Source of the DNA: Ignavibacteria bacterium
Lineage (GTDB): Bacteria > Bacteroidota > Ignavibacteria > Ignavibacteriales > Ignavibacteriaceae
Assembly (NCBI GenBank): GCA_021286645.1
Contig: JAJTBZ010000037.1
Location: 56,533-120,532, forward strand
DNA: 64,000 nucleotides
Direction: 5' to 3'
Shown here piece after piece: positions 9,462 through 19,311 of the stretch. Every line of letters starts with the position of its first letter. The first letter of the stretch is position 1. Under the pieces are notes generated by a model. That model was not told where the DNA came from, searched no databases, and saw only the letters and a list, made by a program, of their open reading frames with translations. A program made the position numbers and the translations under genes.

Positions 9462-10445
9462 ATGCCAACAAATCTACCACCGGAATATTTCCATATTGAG
9501 AAAGAATACCGGAGCGCGAAAACAGTTGCTGAAAAAATCAGGCATCTCGAAGCAATGTTATCGGTTATACCAAAACATAAGGGTACCGATAAACTTCGCG
9601 CTGACTTAAGGTCCAGATTAGGGAAGCATAAAACTGAGGCAATAGCAGCCAAAAAAGCAGGCAAACATGAATCCCAATTTATTATTAACCATGAGGGAGC
9701 GGATGCGCGGATTGTTATAACAGGATATAGCAATACAGGCAAATCTTCTTTGCTGAAAGCCGTTACTCACGCCAGGCCGGAAATAGCTGAAACACCGTTT
9801 ACTACATGGGAGCCAATGCCCGGAGACCATGTTTATTGTGATATTCACTTTCAGGTAATAGATATGCCGGCACTTGACAGGGACTTCCTTGAGCCGGGAT
9901 ATTTTGATTTATTAAAAAGTGCAGATTTCATAGTAGTTCTGGCGGATATAACAGCGGATCCTTTTGAGCAGTTGGCCGGTGCGATCCAAATTCTTCGCCT
10001 CCATGGAATAAGCGCGGGCGGTTTAGAGCGGGGCGATGAAACGGGTAAATATGAAATCCCCCTGATTGCAGTTGTGAATAAAGTAGACGGGCAGAAGGAG
10101 GAAGATGATTATCTGACATTTTCATCATTGATTCCGCAGCATTGGAGGCTGTTGCCTGTATCGGTAAATACCGGGAGGAATGTAGAGGATATTTTTAGTA
10201 CCGCGGTTGAGATGCTTCATTTAATTCGTGTATACTCGAAGCAGCCCGGAAAAAGTGCCGATATAAAAAAGCCGTTTATTTTACGGGCAGGGGCCACCGT
10301 TGATGATTTCGCTTTACAGGTTCATAAAGATTTTCATGAGAAATTAAAACATTCCCGCATTTGGGGATATGGAGTTTTTGATGGCCAGGTTACGGGTCGT
10401 GACCACATACTTCATGATGGGGATATTGTAGAATTACATTTATAA
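9462..10445 (+). CDS. GTP-binding protein with C-terminal TGS domain (DRG/Obg-like)
   Basis: The 327-residue protein has a helical N-terminal region of about 80 residues rich in Lys/Arg, a G domain starting with the P-loop GYSNTGKSS (88-96), a DMPA switch II region in place of DxPG, and NKVDG (G4). It ends with a TGS domain (about 262-327, GDIVELHL at the end). This is the layout of DRG-type GTPases, common in archaea and eukaryotes and seen in some bacteria. A translation- or ribosome-linked role is likely from the family. The downstream membrane-anchored gene begins 14 bases after its stop. Confidence 0.85.
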   Translation: MPTNLPPEYFHIEKEYRSAKTVAEKIRHLEAMLSVIPKHKGTDKLRADLRSRLGKHKTEAIAAKKAGKHESQFIINHEGADARIVITGYSNTGKSSLLKAVTHARPEIAETPFTTWEPMPGDHVYCDIHFQVIDMPALDRDFLEPGYFDLLKSADFIVVLADITADPFEQLAGAIQILRLHGISAGGLERGDETGKYEIPLIAVVNKVDGQKEEDDYLTFSSLIPQHWRLLPVSVNTGRNVEDIFSTAVEMLHLIRVYSKQPGKSADIKKPFILRAGATVDDFALQVHKDFHEKLKHSRIWGYGVFDGQVTGRDHILHDGDIVELHL

Positions 10446-10459
10446 CACGAGGAGAAGCC

Positions 10460-11032
10460 ATGAGTGGTAAAACAATTTTAAGTATTTTATTCGCGATTAT
10501 CGGTATATTCATCGGTCGCTATGTTGTAACGGCATTGCTTAAGCAACCCGATAAGGTTCAGTTTGAAAGTTACGATTGGACGCAAAAAGAATATTTGGGG
10601 GTTAAGATGGAGATCCCCTTTGAATTAAAACCTCAACAGATAGATATACCTGCCGAAGCAAAAGCGTTCATAGTAAAAATGGAAAATTATTCATACGATT
10701 CCAAACCGCTTACCTTTCTGATCAGCAAGACTGAATACGACAACTCGGTTGACGCCGATATTGATATGGCGGTTGAAGGGGCGATGAGGTCTATGCGTGG
10801 GCGCGATAACGTGAGTGACTTTACTTACCAGTCGAAACCAACACAGAAATACTACCTGTCTGGCAGGGAAGTTTCAGGTTCAATGAAAATAGAAGGGAAG
10901 CCGGTAGAATTTCAGTCGGAATTTTATGTTAATGGTGCGAAACTTCTGCAAATTGTCTGTATAACTACAGGCGGGCAGGAAAACCGGGAGGCGAGTGAAC
11001 GCATTATGAAAAACATGAAGGTTACATTATAA
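10460..11032 (+). CDS. Membrane-anchored protein of unknown function
   Basis: The 190-residue protein has one N-terminal membrane segment (about residues 5-25) and a soluble domain of about 160 residues, presumably on the outer side. No family is recognised. The soluble part is beta-rich and resembles small envelope proteins that bind lipids or partner proteins, but no catalytic motif is visible. It has a good ribosome binding site (GAGGAG) and follows the TGS GTPase closely, so they are co-transcribed. Confidence 0.75.
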   Translation: MSGKTILSILFAIIGIFIGRYVVTALLKQPDKVQFESYDWTQKEYLGVKMEIPFELKPQQIDIPAEAKAFIVKMENYSYDSKPLTFLISKTEYDNSVDADIDMAVEGAMRSMRGRDNVSDFTYQSKPTQKYYLSGREVSGSMKIEGKPVEFQSEFYVNGAKLLQIVCITTGGQENREASERIMKNMKVTL

Positions 11033-11042
11033 TTTTATCAGT

Positions 11043-11074
11043 CAATCGGCAGGTAACCTTGTCCCTGCCGATTG
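11043..11074. terminator. Stem-loop between convergent ilvE and the membrane-anchored gene
   Basis: CAATCGGCAGG (11043-11053) and CCTGCCGATTG (11064-11074) form a perfect 11-bp stem with a 10-base loop. It lies at the 3' end of the BCAA operon and of the facing gene. Neither side has a clear U-run, so it may end or protect both messages. Confidence 0.6.
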
Positions 11075-11087
11075 TATAACTGCAACA

Positions 11088-12035
11088 TTACGAAGCTAAA
11101 CTATTTTCTTCTTTTTGGTAAATATAATCGAGCCAGTGTTCATATTTTGAATTCCTGCCATGTATTGCATCAGAATAAGCCGCCTGCAGGCTCGCGCAGA
11201 CAGGGCCTGTTTTACCAGTCCCAATTTGTCTGAAATCGATTTGGCTTAACGCAATAACTTCTGCTGCCGTTCCTGAAACGAATACTTCGTCGGATATGTA
11301 CAACTGATCACGGGTAATAGTTTCTTCAACAACTTCATAACCCAAATCTTTCGCGAGACATATAATAGATTCGCGGGTAATGCCTTCGAGAACGCTGTTA
11401 CGGGGTGGAGTGTAGATTACTCCGTTACGAACAGTAAATAGATTCTCACCGGTACATTCAGATACGTTCCCCTGCGAGTCCAGCATGATAGCCTCATCAA
11501 AACCGAGACGCATGCTTTCGGTTTTAGCTAATACCGAATTTACATAATTGCCGGCCACTTTACCCTTTGTCATCATGATGTTCGCGTGGTGGCGGGCAAA
11601 AGAAGATACGTTTGCACGAACCCCGTTTATAAGGGCAGCCTCGCCAAGATAATTATTCCATTTCCAACAGGCAATACCCATATTAATTGTAACACCTTCT
11701 ACCGAGAGGTTCCAACCGCCGACTGATATATAGATGAGTGGTCGGATGTAACATTCTTCCATATTGTTTTTCCGGGTAATCTCAAGTGCAGCCTCATACA
11801 TTTCTTCAAATGAATAAGGCAGATCCTGAATACCGAGAATATGCGCGCTTTTTATCAGTCGGTTAATATGATCCTTCAGGCGAAAGACTGCCGGGCCTTC
11901 CGGTGTGCTGTACGAACGGATACCTTCGAATAGCGATGTTCCGTAATGCAGCGAACTCGTGAGAAAATGAACTTTTGCCTCAGCGAACGGAACGAATTCT
12001 CCGTTCATCCATATATAATCACATTCGAATGCCAT
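11088..12035 (-). CDS. ilvE: Branched-chain amino acid aminotransferase
   Basis: This 315-residue class IV PLP enzyme transfers the amino group between glutamate and the 2-oxo acids of Val, Leu and Ile, the last step of all three pathways. Visible markers are YIWMNGEFVPF at the N-terminus, SLHYGTSLFEGIR, the PLP-lysine region MMTKGKVAGNY, and the late GTAAEV motif. Length is normal for the IlvE family. The ATG has AAAGGA upstream. It is the last of the ten genes of the BCAA operon, 43 bases after cimA. Confidence 0.95.
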   Translation of the reverse strand: MAFECDYIWMNGEFVPFAEAKVHFLTSSLHYGTSLFEGIRSYSTPEGPAVFRLKDHINRLIKSAHILGIQDLPYSFEEMYEAALEITRKNNMEECYIRPLIYISVGGWNLSVEGVTINMGIACWKWNNYLGEAALINGVRANVSSFARHHANIMMTKGKVAGNYVNSVLAKTESMRLGFDEAIMLDSQGNVSECTGENLFTVRNGVIYTPPRNSVLEGITRESIICLAKDLGYEVVEETITRDQLYISDEVFVSGTAAEVIALSQIDFRQIGTGKTGPVCASLQAAYSDAIHGRNSKYEHWLDYIYQKEENSLAS

Positions 12036-12078
12036 TTATGTAATCCTTTGTAAGTAATGAAATTTCTGTGTCTACCAG

Positions 12079-13668
12079 CTAAACAATTTTCTGCAGCGGG
12101 TAATATGTTTTAAATAATTTGTAATTAACGCTATCGCAAAGGGCCTGCCAGCTTGCCTCAATAATGTTTTCCGAAACCCCAACAGTTGACCATGAATGAG
12201 TGCCGTCCGAGGTTTGAATGAGAACACGTACGCGCGCACCCGTTCCATCTTTTTCATCAAGCACCCGTACTTTATAGTCAACAAGTTTAATTGTTGCGAT
12301 CTCAGGATAGAAACGGGTTAGGGCTTTTCGCAGCGCGTTATCGAGCGCGTTTACCGGGCCTTCGCCATTCGCGGCCGTATGTTCAACTTCGCCATTAACC
12401 TCAATTTTTAGTACAGCTTCGGACTTGCCGTGTTTCTCGGTATCGAACATAACATGAACCTTTGAATCGAGAGTCTTGAAGAATGGTGTAAATTCACTTT
12501 TCCCGGCTCTTAGCATTAATTCGAACGAAGCCTCCGCCCCATCAAACTGATAACCGTTGTATTCAAGATTCTTTATATGGGTTACCAGGCGTTTACTGAA
12601 CTCGGAACTCTCTGTTATATCAACACCCAATTCCTTTGCTTTATATTTAATATTGCTCTGGCCGGAAAGATCTGATACGAGTACGCGTTGCGTGTTGCCT
12701 ACCAGTTCAGGTTTAATGTGTTCATACATCCGGCTGTCTTTCAACACCGCGCTCACGTGAACACCTCCTTTATGAGCGAAAGCGGATTTGCCAACGAATG
12801 CCGCGCGCGAATGCGGAACTAGGTTCATGAGTTCTGATACATATAATGACAATGAGGTTAGCTGTTCAAGTTGAATTGCTTTTTTCGTAGTCATATTTAA
12901 CTTTAACAACAGGTTGGGTATAATGCTGATAAGATTGGCGTTTCCGCATCTCTCACCCAGTCCGTTAATAGTTCCCTGAACATGCTCTACTCCGGCCGAA
13001 ATAGCTATAAGGGAATTTGCAACCGCTAAATCGCCATCATTATGAGTATGAATTCCAAGAGGTGAATTTATTACCGTGCGAACATGCCGCACTGCTTCAT
13101 TAACCTGATGCGGAAGCGAGCCGCCGTTGGTATCGCATAATGTAATAACGCTTGCACCGCCTTCCTCGGCGGCGCGAAGCATTGCCAGTGCAAATTGCGG
13201 GTCTGCCTGGTACCCGTCAAAAAAATGTTCCGCATCGAAGATGACTCTTCTTCCGTTACGGGACAGATATTCAACCGAGTCGCGGATGAGTTTGTAATTA
13301 TCGTTCTCAGAGATACCAAGACCTTTCTCTGCATGGAAACGCCAGGTTTTACCGAATATAGAAACAACAGGGGTTTCTGCATGCAACAACGCGTTTAAGT
13401 TGGAATCTGCCTCTACAGAATTACCAAAACGTGCGGTAGAGCCGAAAGCACAGAGGCGGGCATGTCGCAAATTTTCACGACGCATAGCCTGAAAAAATTC
13501 TTCATCGCGCGGGTTACTGCCCGGCCAGCCGCCTTCGATAATATCTATTCCGAACTCATCCAACTTTAGCGCGATGCTGACTTTATCGCGCACGGTAAGA
13601 GTGACGGCTTCTCCCTGAGTGCCGTCACGAAGTGTCGTATCAAATAATTCTATTACCCTCTGTTGCAT
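12079..13668 (-). CDS. cimA: Citramalate synthase
   Basis: This 529-residue protein belongs to the DRE-TIM metallolyase family: FDTTLRDGTQGE at residues 9-20, HTHNDGDLAVAN as the metal-binding HxH region, and a C-terminal LeuA-type allosteric domain (about 390-525). The GTQGEAV and GGWPGSNP features separate this group (TIGR00977-type) from LeuA, which has GEQSPG and GFP. CimA condenses pyruvate with acetyl-CoA to (R)-citramalate, which LeuCD and LeuB convert to 2-oxobutanoate. This gives a threonine-independent route to isoleucine. Its place in the operon beside leuC/leuD supports this. Experimental proof of substrate choice is lacking. Confidence 0.9.
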   Translation of the reverse strand: MQQRVIELFDTTLRDGTQGEAVTLTVRDKVSIALKLDEFGIDIIEGGWPGSNPRDEEFFQAMRRENLRHARLCAFGSTARFGNSVEADSNLNALLHAETPVVSIFGKTWRFHAEKGLGISENDNYKLIRDSVEYLSRNGRRVIFDAEHFFDGYQADPQFALAMLRAAEEGGASVITLCDTNGGSLPHQVNEAVRHVRTVINSPLGIHTHNDGDLAVANSLIAISAGVEHVQGTINGLGERCGNANLISIIPNLLLKLNMTTKKAIQLEQLTSLSLYVSELMNLVPHSRAAFVGKSAFAHKGGVHVSAVLKDSRMYEHIKPELVGNTQRVLVSDLSGQSNIKYKAKELGVDITESSEFSKRLVTHIKNLEYNGYQFDGAEASFELMLRAGKSEFTPFFKTLDSKVHVMFDTEKHGKSEAVLKIEVNGEVEHTAANGEGPVNALDNALRKALTRFYPEIATIKLVDYKVRVLDEKDGTGARVRVLIQTSDGTHSWSTVGVSENIIEASWQALCDSVNYKLFKTYYPLQKIV

Positions 13669-13692
13669 AGTAAACTCTTTTTAACCAAAATA

Positions 13693-14250
13693 TTATAGTA
13701 ATTGATTCTGCCGGGCATATTGAAAGAGACCGCCGCTTTGAACGATAGCAAACACACTGCCCAGATTTTTTAATGTAAATACCCTGTTATCATAATGGCG
13801 GGTAATTGTTCCGTTAGTAATATCGATGGTGACTGATTCGCCTGTTTGCAATATATCGCACAGGCGTTCGGCTGATTCCATAGGTACAAGAAAGCCGCCA
13901 TCGACAGAGTTGCGATAGAATATCCGGGCGTATGATTCAGCCACTACAACTTTTACGCCTGCTACCTGGAGGGCGAAAGGGGCGTGTTCACGTGAAGAAC
14001 CGCAGCCAAAATTCGAGCCGCCAATTATAATCGAATATTCCGATTGATAATTATCACCATGTATAAACGGTAAGTTGCCATGAGGAAGCCCGGCTTCTTC
14101 CGGAGGAACGCTCGATAGGGCGAAATGCCCGTATTTTTTGGCTTCCTCAGGATCACTCGTGCTGTAAACCAGATGTTCGGCAGGAATTATCTGGTCGGTA
14201 TCAATATTATTTCCTAATACGTATATTTTACCTGTTATTAGATTGTCCAT
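13693..14250 (-). CDS. leuD: 3-isopropylmalate dehydratase small subunit
   Basis: The 185-residue protein is the swivel-domain subunit of isopropylmalate isomerase. Markers are GNNIDTDQIIPAEHL near the N-terminus and GGSNFGCGSSREHAP in the middle. The length fits the short LeuD type used with the HacA-like LeuC. It works with LeuC to isomerise 2-isopropylmalate and, with CimA present, probably citramalate. It follows leuC by 21 bases. Confidence 0.95.
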   Translation of the reverse strand: MDNLITGKIYVLGNNIDTDQIIPAEHLVYSTSDPEEAKKYGHFALSSVPPEEAGLPHGNLPFIHGDNYQSEYSIIIGGSNFGCGSSREHAPFALQVAGVKVVVAESYARIFYRNSVDGGFLVPMESAERLCDILQTGESVTIDITNGTITRHYDNRVFTLKNLGSVFAIVQSGGLFQYARQNQLL

Positions 14251-14271
14251 TTTTCTTCTTTCTCTCTCAAA

Positions 14272-15570
14272 TTACTGCAATAGATCGCGGGGATCGGTTA
14301 TAACGCCGGTAACAGCAGAAGCTGCAACGGTTAAAGGCGAAGCAAGGTAAACAGAAGACTGTTTGCTGCCCATTCTGCCGGGGAAGTTGCGGTTTGTTGT
14401 TGAAATAACAGTATCACCATCAATGCTACGCCCCGTAGTATCTGCCGGGCCTCCAAGGCATGCAGCGCACGAAGACTCGGCTATATATGCACCGGCTTCG
14501 GTGAATATATCGTATAAGCTGGCATCCTTATATTTCTCGGTCTTTAACTGCCGGGCTACAGTAGTGCTCGCGGGAACAATAAAAGTAGTTACAGCGGTTT
14601 TTCTGCCATAAAGAATTTTTGCCGCATAGTGGAAATCGGATAGCTTGCCGCCGGTACATGAACCGATATAGCATTTCGTTAATTTCGTTCCTTCTACATC
14701 CCGAACAGCAGCAAGGTTATCGGGGCTATGTGGTTTAGCGACAACAGGAACGAGTTCATTGGCGTTATACGTGTATGTAGCAAAATATTCCGCGTCACTA
14801 TCGCTGGTAAATTCCTGGTACCCGCTCACACCTACCGATGAAAGATATTCGCGGGTAATATCGTCAACGGCAATAATACCATTCATGCCGCCCGCTTCTA
14901 TAGCCATATTTGTTAAAGTCATACGTTCGAGCATGTTCATTTGGTTAATTGCGCTCCCGGAAAATTCCATTGCCCGGTATGTCGCCCCGTCGGTGGTTAT
15001 ATCGCCGAGTATTCGCAAGATCAAATCTTTAGCAGTGAGATACTCCGGCATATCACCATTAAAAATGAATCTCATTGATTCCGGAACTTTCTCCCAGATT
15101 TTTCCCGTACCTAAAATGAATGCAGCATCCGTATTCCCTACACCAGTGGCAAACATACCAAAAGCGCCTGAGGTGCATGTATGTGAATCGGTACCGAATA
15201 GCACCGTACCCGGTACGTTAAACCCTTCTTCCGCTAGCGCAAGGTGGCATACTCCTTTATAACGCTCGGTGCCCACATCGTAATAATTAGGCAACTCGTG
15301 TTTTGCTGCAAATTGCCGTAACAGTTCTACATTCCTGTTCGCGTGTGGATTGGCAGTGAAGATATAATGATCGGGGAATATCACCACTTTATTTTTATCC
15401 CAAATTTTTGCATCCCCGCCAAATTCTTTTTCCCAAATGGCAATTGTTGGCGGGCCGCAAACATCATGTGTCATAAGAATATCAACATTTAGCCATACGC
15501 TTTGGCCAGGTATAACCTTATGCGTGCGGGATGCATGTGCAAATATTTTTTCTGTTATCGTCATTCCCAT
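14272..15570 (-). CDS. leuC: 3-isopropylmalate dehydratase large subunit
   Basis: The 432-residue aconitase-family protein has the [4Fe-4S] cysteine regions GSCTGG and SSCAACLGG and the FGTDSHTCTSGAFG motif. It catalyses the dehydration/rehydration of 2-isopropylmalate with LeuD. The length places it in the shorter LeuC/HacA type instead of the about 465-residue enterobacterial form. The start at 15570 has AAGGAAA upstream; a second ATG two codons later is less well placed. It lies 9 bases after leuA. Confidence 0.95.
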   Translation of the reverse strand: MGMTITEKIFAHASRTHKVIPGQSVWLNVDILMTHDVCGPPTIAIWEKEFGGDAKIWDKNKVVIFPDHYIFTANPHANRNVELLRQFAAKHELPNYYDVGTERYKGVCHLALAEEGFNVPGTVLFGTDSHTCTSGAFGMFATGVGNTDAAFILGTGKIWEKVPESMRFIFNGDMPEYLTAKDLILRILGDITTDGATYRAMEFSGSAINQMNMLERMTLTNMAIEAGGMNGIIAVDDITREYLSSVGVSGYQEFTSDSDAEYFATYTYNANELVPVVAKPHSPDNLAAVRDVEGTKLTKCYIGSCTGGKLSDFHYAAKILYGRKTAVTTFIVPASTTVARQLKTEKYKDASLYDIFTEAGAYIAESSCAACLGGPADTTGRSIDGDTVISTTNRNFPGRMGSKQSSVYLASPLTVAASAVTGVITDPRDLLQ

Positions 15571-15579
15571 AGAATTTCC

Positions 15580-17175
15580 TTAGATAGCTTTTATTTCAAT
15601 TTTGTCGTCTGTTAGAATCAGTTCGGTATGATGGTACAAATGAAACTGATTAATTGCCTGGATGTATGCTTTTGCACTTGCCTCAATAATATCGGTCGAA
15701 ATGCCACGTCCGGTAAAAGATATTTCCCCGCTGCGTATGCGCAGTATAGCCTCTCCCATAGCTTGCCTGCCTGAAGTAACAGACCGAACCTGGTATGATT
15801 CCACAACGGGTTTTAAATTGAGCGCGCGTTCAATAGCATTGAAGCAAGCATCCACCGGTCCATCACCGGTAGAAGATTCTTTGTATAGTGTATCCTGATT
15901 TTTAATACAAACAGTTGCCGTTGGTATGGAATCAGTGCCCGAGTGAACATGAATGTATGTAAGCTCAAAGTATTCTTCCTTCTTATGGAATTCATCGCCC
16001 ATAAGCATGCGCAAATCATCATCGAAGACTTCCTTTTTCTTATCGGCTAACTGTACAAACGAGTCATATAAATGCTCAAGTTCTTTCTCTGAAGGTTGAT
16101 AACCCAACTCTATCAGGCGATCCTTTAAGCCGTGCCTGCCCGAGTGCCGGCCAAGTACGATTTTTGTTTTTTGAACACCTACTGTTTCAGGCGTCATTAT
16201 TTCATACGTTTCGCGGTTTTTCAACATGCCATCCTGGTGAATGCCTGATTCATGTGCGAACGCATTTTCGCCAACGATAGCTTTATTCGGCTGCACAACT
16301 ATTCCGGTGAAACCGGAGACCATACGACTGGTATTGTATATCTCCGGGCAATTAATCTCGGTATAGCAGTTCATCCTGTCTTTTCGAACCCGCAGACTCA
16401 TCGCAATTTCTTCAAGAGAAGCATTACCCGCGCGCTCTCCAATTCCATTGATAGTAACTTCAACCTGTCGTGCTCCGTTTTCGATAGCGAAAAGAGAATT
16501 GGCAACTGCCAGGCCCAAATCATTATGGCAATGCACGCTGATAACAGCATTATTGATATTAGATACCCGACGTTTTAATTCGGCAATCAATGCACCGAAT
16601 TCGCTGGGGTGTGTATATCCCGTGGTATCGGGTATATTTACGGTAGTAGCTCCCGCAGAAATAGCAGTTTCGATTATTGCTGCCAGGTAATCTATAGGAG
16701 TGCGTCCTGCATCTTCTGCAGAGAATTCAACATCAGGAGTAAGAGTTTTAGCGTATGCCACGGCATCGTATGACATCGCCAGTATGGTTTTTCTTTTATC
16801 TTCGAGCGTTAAACCATATTTGGAATCGCCAAACTTACCGAGGATATGAATATCCGAAGTGCTGGAAAAGGTGTGAATACGAGGTGCTTTGGCATTGCGT
16901 AATGCCTGGTAGGCAGCCTTAATATCACTTTCTTTCGCGCGTGCAAGTGCAGCAATTATTTTCGTGGATTCATCTGCTATACGCTGCACAGCCTCAAATT
17001 GGGCAGGCGAGGATATAGGAAAGCCGGCCTCGATGACATCGACATTCAATTTCGCGAGCTGCCGGGCTATTTCCAGTTTTTCGTAAATATTCAGTGATGC
17101 CCCCGGCGATTGTTCACCATCGCGCAGTGTAGTATCAAATATTATTATTTTTTCTCGTGTATCCATAGTATGCAC
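15580..17175 (-). CDS. leuA: 2-isopropylmalate synthase
   Basis: The 531-residue enzyme condenses acetyl-CoA and 2-oxoisovalerate, the first committed step to leucine. FDTTLRDGEQSPG at the N-terminus, VHCHNDLGLAVAN and NGIGERAGNASLEE are diagnostic of LeuA. The C-terminal third (about 390-531) is the leucine-binding regulatory domain, so end-product inhibition is expected. The frame opens with GTG at 17175; an ATG at 17166 gives a protein three residues shorter. AGAGAAG lies nine bases before the GTG, so the longer form is slightly preferred. Confidence 0.95.
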   Translation of the reverse strand: MHTMDTREKIIIFDTTLRDGEQSPGASLNIYEKLEIARQLAKLNVDVIEAGFPISSPAQFEAVQRIADESTKIIAALARAKESDIKAAYQALRNAKAPRIHTFSSTSDIHILGKFGDSKYGLTLEDKRKTILAMSYDAVAYAKTLTPDVEFSAEDAGRTPIDYLAAIIETAISAGATTVNIPDTTGYTHPSEFGALIAELKRRVSNINNAVISVHCHNDLGLAVANSLFAIENGARQVEVTINGIGERAGNASLEEIAMSLRVRKDRMNCYTEINCPEIYNTSRMVSGFTGIVVQPNKAIVGENAFAHESGIHQDGMLKNRETYEIMTPETVGVQKTKIVLGRHSGRHGLKDRLIELGYQPSEKELEHLYDSFVQLADKKKEVFDDDLRMLMGDEFHKKEEYFELTYIHVHSGTDSIPTATVCIKNQDTLYKESSTGDGPVDACFNAIERALNLKPVVESYQVRSVTSGRQAMGEAILRIRSGEISFTGRGISTDIIEASAKAYIQAINQFHLYHHTELILTDDKIEIKAI

Positions 17176-17202
17176 TCTATTAACTTCTCTGAACTTCGTT
17201 TT

Positions 17203-18297
17203 TCATACAACGTTTGCTACGTGTTTTTGAACTAACAATGAATTAAGTATCCGAATTACCTGCCCAGTCATTTCAGTAGTCGTTACCAGTTTACAGCCCT
17301 CGCAATGTATGTCGGCTGTTCTATAACCTTCTGCTAAAACAGAGGCTACGGCTTCTTCAATCAAATAACCTGCCTCCTGCATTTTAAGAGTATGCGTAAA
17401 CAACATTGCAGCGGAAGAAATTGCTGCAAGAGGGTTAGCCATATTTTTACCTGCAATATCGGGCGCGCTTCCATGTACCGGCTCATACAAAGCATGTTCG
17501 GAGCCAAGGCTTGCGGAAGGAAGCATGCCCAGGCTGCCAGTTATCATGCCGGCAATATCACTTAAGATATCGCCGAATAAGTTTGAAGTGAGAATTACAT
17601 CGAACTGCCGGGGATTGCGAACTATCTGCATCGCGGCATTGTCGACGTACATATCATGTAATTCAACATCGCTATATTCGGTATGAACTTCATGAACAAC
17701 ATTGCGCCAGAACTGTGACACTTCCAAAACATTTGCCTTGTCTACCGAGGTTACCTTTAAGTTACGTTGACGCGCTATTGTAAATGCCATACGGGCTATT
17801 CGTTCAACTTCGGGGCGCGTGTAAACCATAGTATTTAAGCCATAGTCTGTTGAATATTCACGGGGTTTGCCGAAATAAATTCCACCGGTTAATTCGCGCA
17901 GCACAACAAAATCAACACCTTGTAATACTTCTTCTTTCAACGATGAAGAAGATATAAGAGCAGGATATATTTTCGCGGGACGTATGTTTGTATATAAGCC
18001 CAACTCACTGCGAAGCCGCAAGAGGGCGGCTTCCGGTTTGAGATGATGCGGCAGTGAATCCCATTGATATCCACCAACAGCGCCGAGGAATACCGCGTGT
18101 GCATTTTTACAGGCGGTAATGGTCTCATCGGTAACAGGGGTGCCAAATGCATCGTACGAGCAGCCACCCATTTTGTGCTCTTCAAAAGAGAAGGTGAGCC
18201 CAAAACCAGAGCCTGCCGTTTTAATTACTTCAACGGCGGCTCGGGTAACTTCCGGACCTATACCATCTCCAGGTAATAAAACTAAATGTGCATGCAT
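17203..18297 (-). CDS. leuB: 3-isopropylmalate dehydrogenase
   Basis: The 364-residue protein is of the isocitrate/isopropylmalate dehydrogenase family. LLPGDGIGPEV lies at the N-terminus, ELTGGIYFG in the middle, and NLFGDILSD plus EPVHGSAPDIAGK mark the metal- and NAD-binding regions. It oxidises and decarboxylates 3-isopropylmalate; with CimA it could also act on methylmalate. It follows ilvC by 5 bases, so translation is probably coupled. Confidence 0.95.
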   Translation of the reverse strand: MHAHLVLLPGDGIGPEVTRAAVEVIKTAGSGFGLTFSFEEHKMGGCSYDAFGTPVTDETITACKNAHAVFLGAVGGYQWDSLPHHLKPEAALLRLRSELGLYTNIRPAKIYPALISSSSLKEEVLQGVDFVVLRELTGGIYFGKPREYSTDYGLNTMVYTRPEVERIARMAFTIARQRNLKVTSVDKANVLEVSQFWRNVVHEVHTEYSDVELHDMYVDNAAMQIVRNPRQFDVILTSNLFGDILSDIAGMITGSLGMLPSASLGSEHALYEPVHGSAPDIAGKNMANPLAAISSAAMLFTHTLKMQEAGYLIEEAVASVLAEGYRTADIHCEGCKLVTTTEMTGQVIRILNSLLVQKHVANVV

Positions 18298-18302
18298 GGC
18301 AA

Positions 18303-19301
18303 TTAATCCTTCTTCCCGGTTAGCCAGCTCATCATACCGCGGAGTTTAGAGCCCACCTGTTCGATAGGGTGCTCTTTGTTGTCTTTGCGCATACCGGTCA
18401 TATTTGGCAAACCACTGCGGTATTCATTCAACCATTCTTTGGCGAAAGAACCATCCTGAACTTCGGTGAGGATTTTTTTCATTTCTTTTTTTGTCTCTGC
18501 CGTAATAAGGCGTGGTCCGCGGCTCATTCCGCCATACTCCGCAGTATCACTAACCGAATAGTTCATACGACTCAAACCTCCTTCATAGTACAGGTCAACA
18601 ATGAGTTTCATTTCGTGCATGCATTCAAAATACGCGAGCTCGGGCGGGTATCCTGCTTCAACGAGTGTTTCGAAACCTGCTTTTATAAGTTCGGCCGATC
18701 CGCCGCAAAGCACTGCCTGTTCACCAAATAAATCTGTTTCTGTTTCGTCTTTGAAATTGGTTTCAATAACACCTGCCTTTGTGCCGCCAATGCCTTTGGC
18801 CCATGCCAGAGCAAGCTCTTTTGTGCTGCCGGAAGGATCCTGGTAAACTGCAATAAGGCAAGGTACCCCGCTCCCTTGTTGATACGTGCGGCGGACAAGG
18901 TGCCCCGGGCTCTTGGGAGCTATCATCATCACATTAACGTTTTCGGGAGGAACTATCTGCCTGTAATGAATATTAAAGCCGTGGCCAAAAGCTAAAGTAT
19001 CTCCCGGTTGTAAATATGGCGCGATCTCGCTATCGTAGATTTCCTTTTGATTTTGATCAGGAAGAAGCAACATAATTACATCGGCCCATTGAGAGGCTTC
19101 GGCAACAGTTCGTACTGTTAAACCGGCTTCTTCGGCTTTCTTCCATGAGGCAGAATCTTTCCGTAAACCTACACATACGCTTATACCGCTATCGTGCAGG
19201 TTAAGGCTATGCGCGTGTCCCTGGCTGCCGTAGCCGAGAACAGCAATTTTTTTTGATTGTAATAATTCGAGATTTGCATCAGCATCATAATAAACTTGCA
19301 T
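18303..19301 (-). CDS. ilvC: Ketol-acid reductoisomerase (class I)
   Basis: The 332-residue protein has the nucleotide-binding [13 protein letters not shown], then [13 protein letters not shown] and [11 protein letters not shown]. The length is that of class I enzymes. It isomerises and reduces acetolactate and acetohydroxybutyrate with NAD(P)H for the valine and isoleucine branches. GLRKDS in the cofactor loop bears an Arg and a Ser as in NADPH-type enzymes. It lies 10 bases after ilvN. Confidence 0.95.
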   Translation of the reverse strand: MQVYYDADANLELLQSKKIAVLGYGSQGHAHSLNLHDSGISVCVGLRKDSASWKKAEEAGLTVRTVAEASQWADVIMLLLPDQNQKEIYDSEIAPYLQPGDTLAFGHGFNIHYRQIVPPENVNVMMIAPKSPGHLVRRTYQQGSGVPCLIAVYQDPSGSTKELALAWAKGIGGTKAGVIETNFKDETETDLFGEQAVLCGGSAELIKAGFETLVEAGYPPELAYFECMHEMKLIVDLYYEGGLSRMNYSVSDTAEYGGMSRGPRLITAETKKEMKKILTEVQDGSFAKEWLNEYRSGLPNMTGMRKDNKEHPIEQVGSKLRGMMSWLTGKKD

Positions 19302-19311
19302 TGTAAAAATC

